Below, piece after piece: positions 13,437-13,800 of a stretch of DNA of 13,800 nucleotides. Position 1 is the first letter of the stretch. Each line of letters begins with the position of its first letter. Under the pieces are notes generated by a model. The model saw only the letters and a program-made list of their open reading frames with translations. It ran no database searches and had not been told where the DNA came from. The stretch covers positions 27,798-41,597 of the forward strand of contig MFIX01000161.1 of the NCBI GenBank assembly GCA_001780825.1, given 5' to 3'. The position numbers and the translations under genes are program-made. The stretch comes from Candidatus Glassbacteria bacterium RIFCSPLOWO2_12_FULL_58_11. Its GTDB lineage: Bacteria; Gemmatimonadota; Glassbacteria; GWA2-58-10.

Positions 13437-13800
13437 ATGCCGAAGTTCTCGATACCGATCACCAGGGTTGAAATGGGTGAGGCCGAACTGGAGCTTGTCC
13501 GCGAGACTCTGCAAAGCGGCTGGATCGCCCAGGGGCCCCGTGTCGAGGAATTCGAGAGGAAATTCGCCCAGGCGGTAGGTGCAGAGCACGGGGTAGCGGT
13601 ATCCTCCTGCACCGCAGGGCTTTTCCTCAGCCTGCACCTGCTGGGCGTGGGGCCGGGTGATGAGGTTATTGTCCCCTCCTACTCTTTTATCGCCACGGCC
13701 AATGCGGTGGTGCACTGCGGGGCCACGCCGGTTTTCGTGGATATCGACCCCGAGACCTACAATATCGATCCCGGCTCGGTCCGGGGCGCTTTAAGCGCCA
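13437..13800 (+). CDS. DegT/DnrJ/EryC1/StrS-family sugar aminotransferase, 3'-truncated
   Basis: This PLP-dependent enzyme transaminates keto-sugar nucleotides. The ATG at 13437 has AAAAGGTGAT directly upstream. The frame stays open to the window end; only 121 residues are seen of an expected ~370-400. Diagnostic motifs are SGWIAQGPRVEEFERKFA, VAVSSCTAGLFLSLHLLGVG (PLP phosphate region), GDEVIVPSYSFIATANAV and GATPVFVDIDPETYNIDP, all at their usual N-terminal positions. The PLP lysine (SxHxxK) lies beyond the edge. It is probably cotranscribed with the NeuD/PglD-like gene, an arrangement like PglE-PglD in bacillosamine synthesis. Which sugar is made cannot be told. Confidence 0.93.
   Translation, partial: MPKFSIPITRVEMGEAELELVRETLQSGWIAQGPRVEEFERKFAQAVGAEHGVAVSSCTAGLFLSLHLLGVGPGDEVIVPSYSFIATANAVVHCGATPVFVDIDPETYNIDPGSVRGALSA

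Overview
The window is a stretch of bacterial chromosome. Most genes are GC-rich (roughly 55-65% G+C by eye), with several GTG and TTG starts and clear Shine-Dalgarno sites. No rRNA, tRNA, CRISPR array, transposase or integrase was seen. A secreted protein ending in a dockerin-like EF-hand pair, a DUF6263-like exported protein, a one-subunit quinol nitric oxide reductase and a large sugar/acyl-transfer gene set suggest an environmental, probably uncultured, Gram-negative-type bacterium, perhaps of the FCB/Gemmatimonadota sphere. That placement is a low-confidence inference from gene style only.

Layout. (1) 2-1211 (+): the 3' part of a large modular secreted protein, with a LamG-like end, a fibronectin-III-like segment, an Ig-like segment and a C-terminal dockerin-like pair. 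It is split by an apparent +1 frameshift near 437-441. (2) 1402-2352 (-): an exported DUF6263-like protein with a good sigma70-like promoter. (3) 2579-5335 (-): an Rrf2/NsrR-type regulator followed by norZ, a quinol-dependent nitric oxide reductase, ending in a textbook rho-independent terminator. This is a nitric-oxide detoxification module. (4) 5672-6832 (+): a two-part protein with an uncharacterised Rossmann-like N-terminal half and a SAM methyltransferase C-terminal half. (5) 7026-13800: a cell-surface polysaccharide locus. It contains mannose-1-phosphate guanylyltransferase (GDP-mannose supply), a hexapeptide acyltransferase, a small uncharacterised protein, an operon of FemAB/GNAT-like transferase + methyltransferase + WbmS-like deacetylase, and at the right edge a NeuD/PglD-like acetyltransferase followed by a DegT-family aminotransferase (amino-sugar synthesis).

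The most unusual structure is a duplicated divergent control region inside the polysaccharide locus. A 50-bp repeat (8154-8203 and 9281-9330, 39/50 identical, no gaps) carries on its minus strand the same promoter, TTGCTA-N17-TA(G/A)AAT. One copy faces manC and the other faces the acyltransferase. To the right of each copy the similarity continues into protein-coding sequence: an intact small gene at 9377-9871, and a decayed version of the same gene at 8251-8440 that has lost its start codon, much of its middle and its reading frame. The locus therefore seems to have grown by duplicating a unit of promoter plus divergent small gene, after which one small gene died while its promoter went on serving (or was taken over by) manC.
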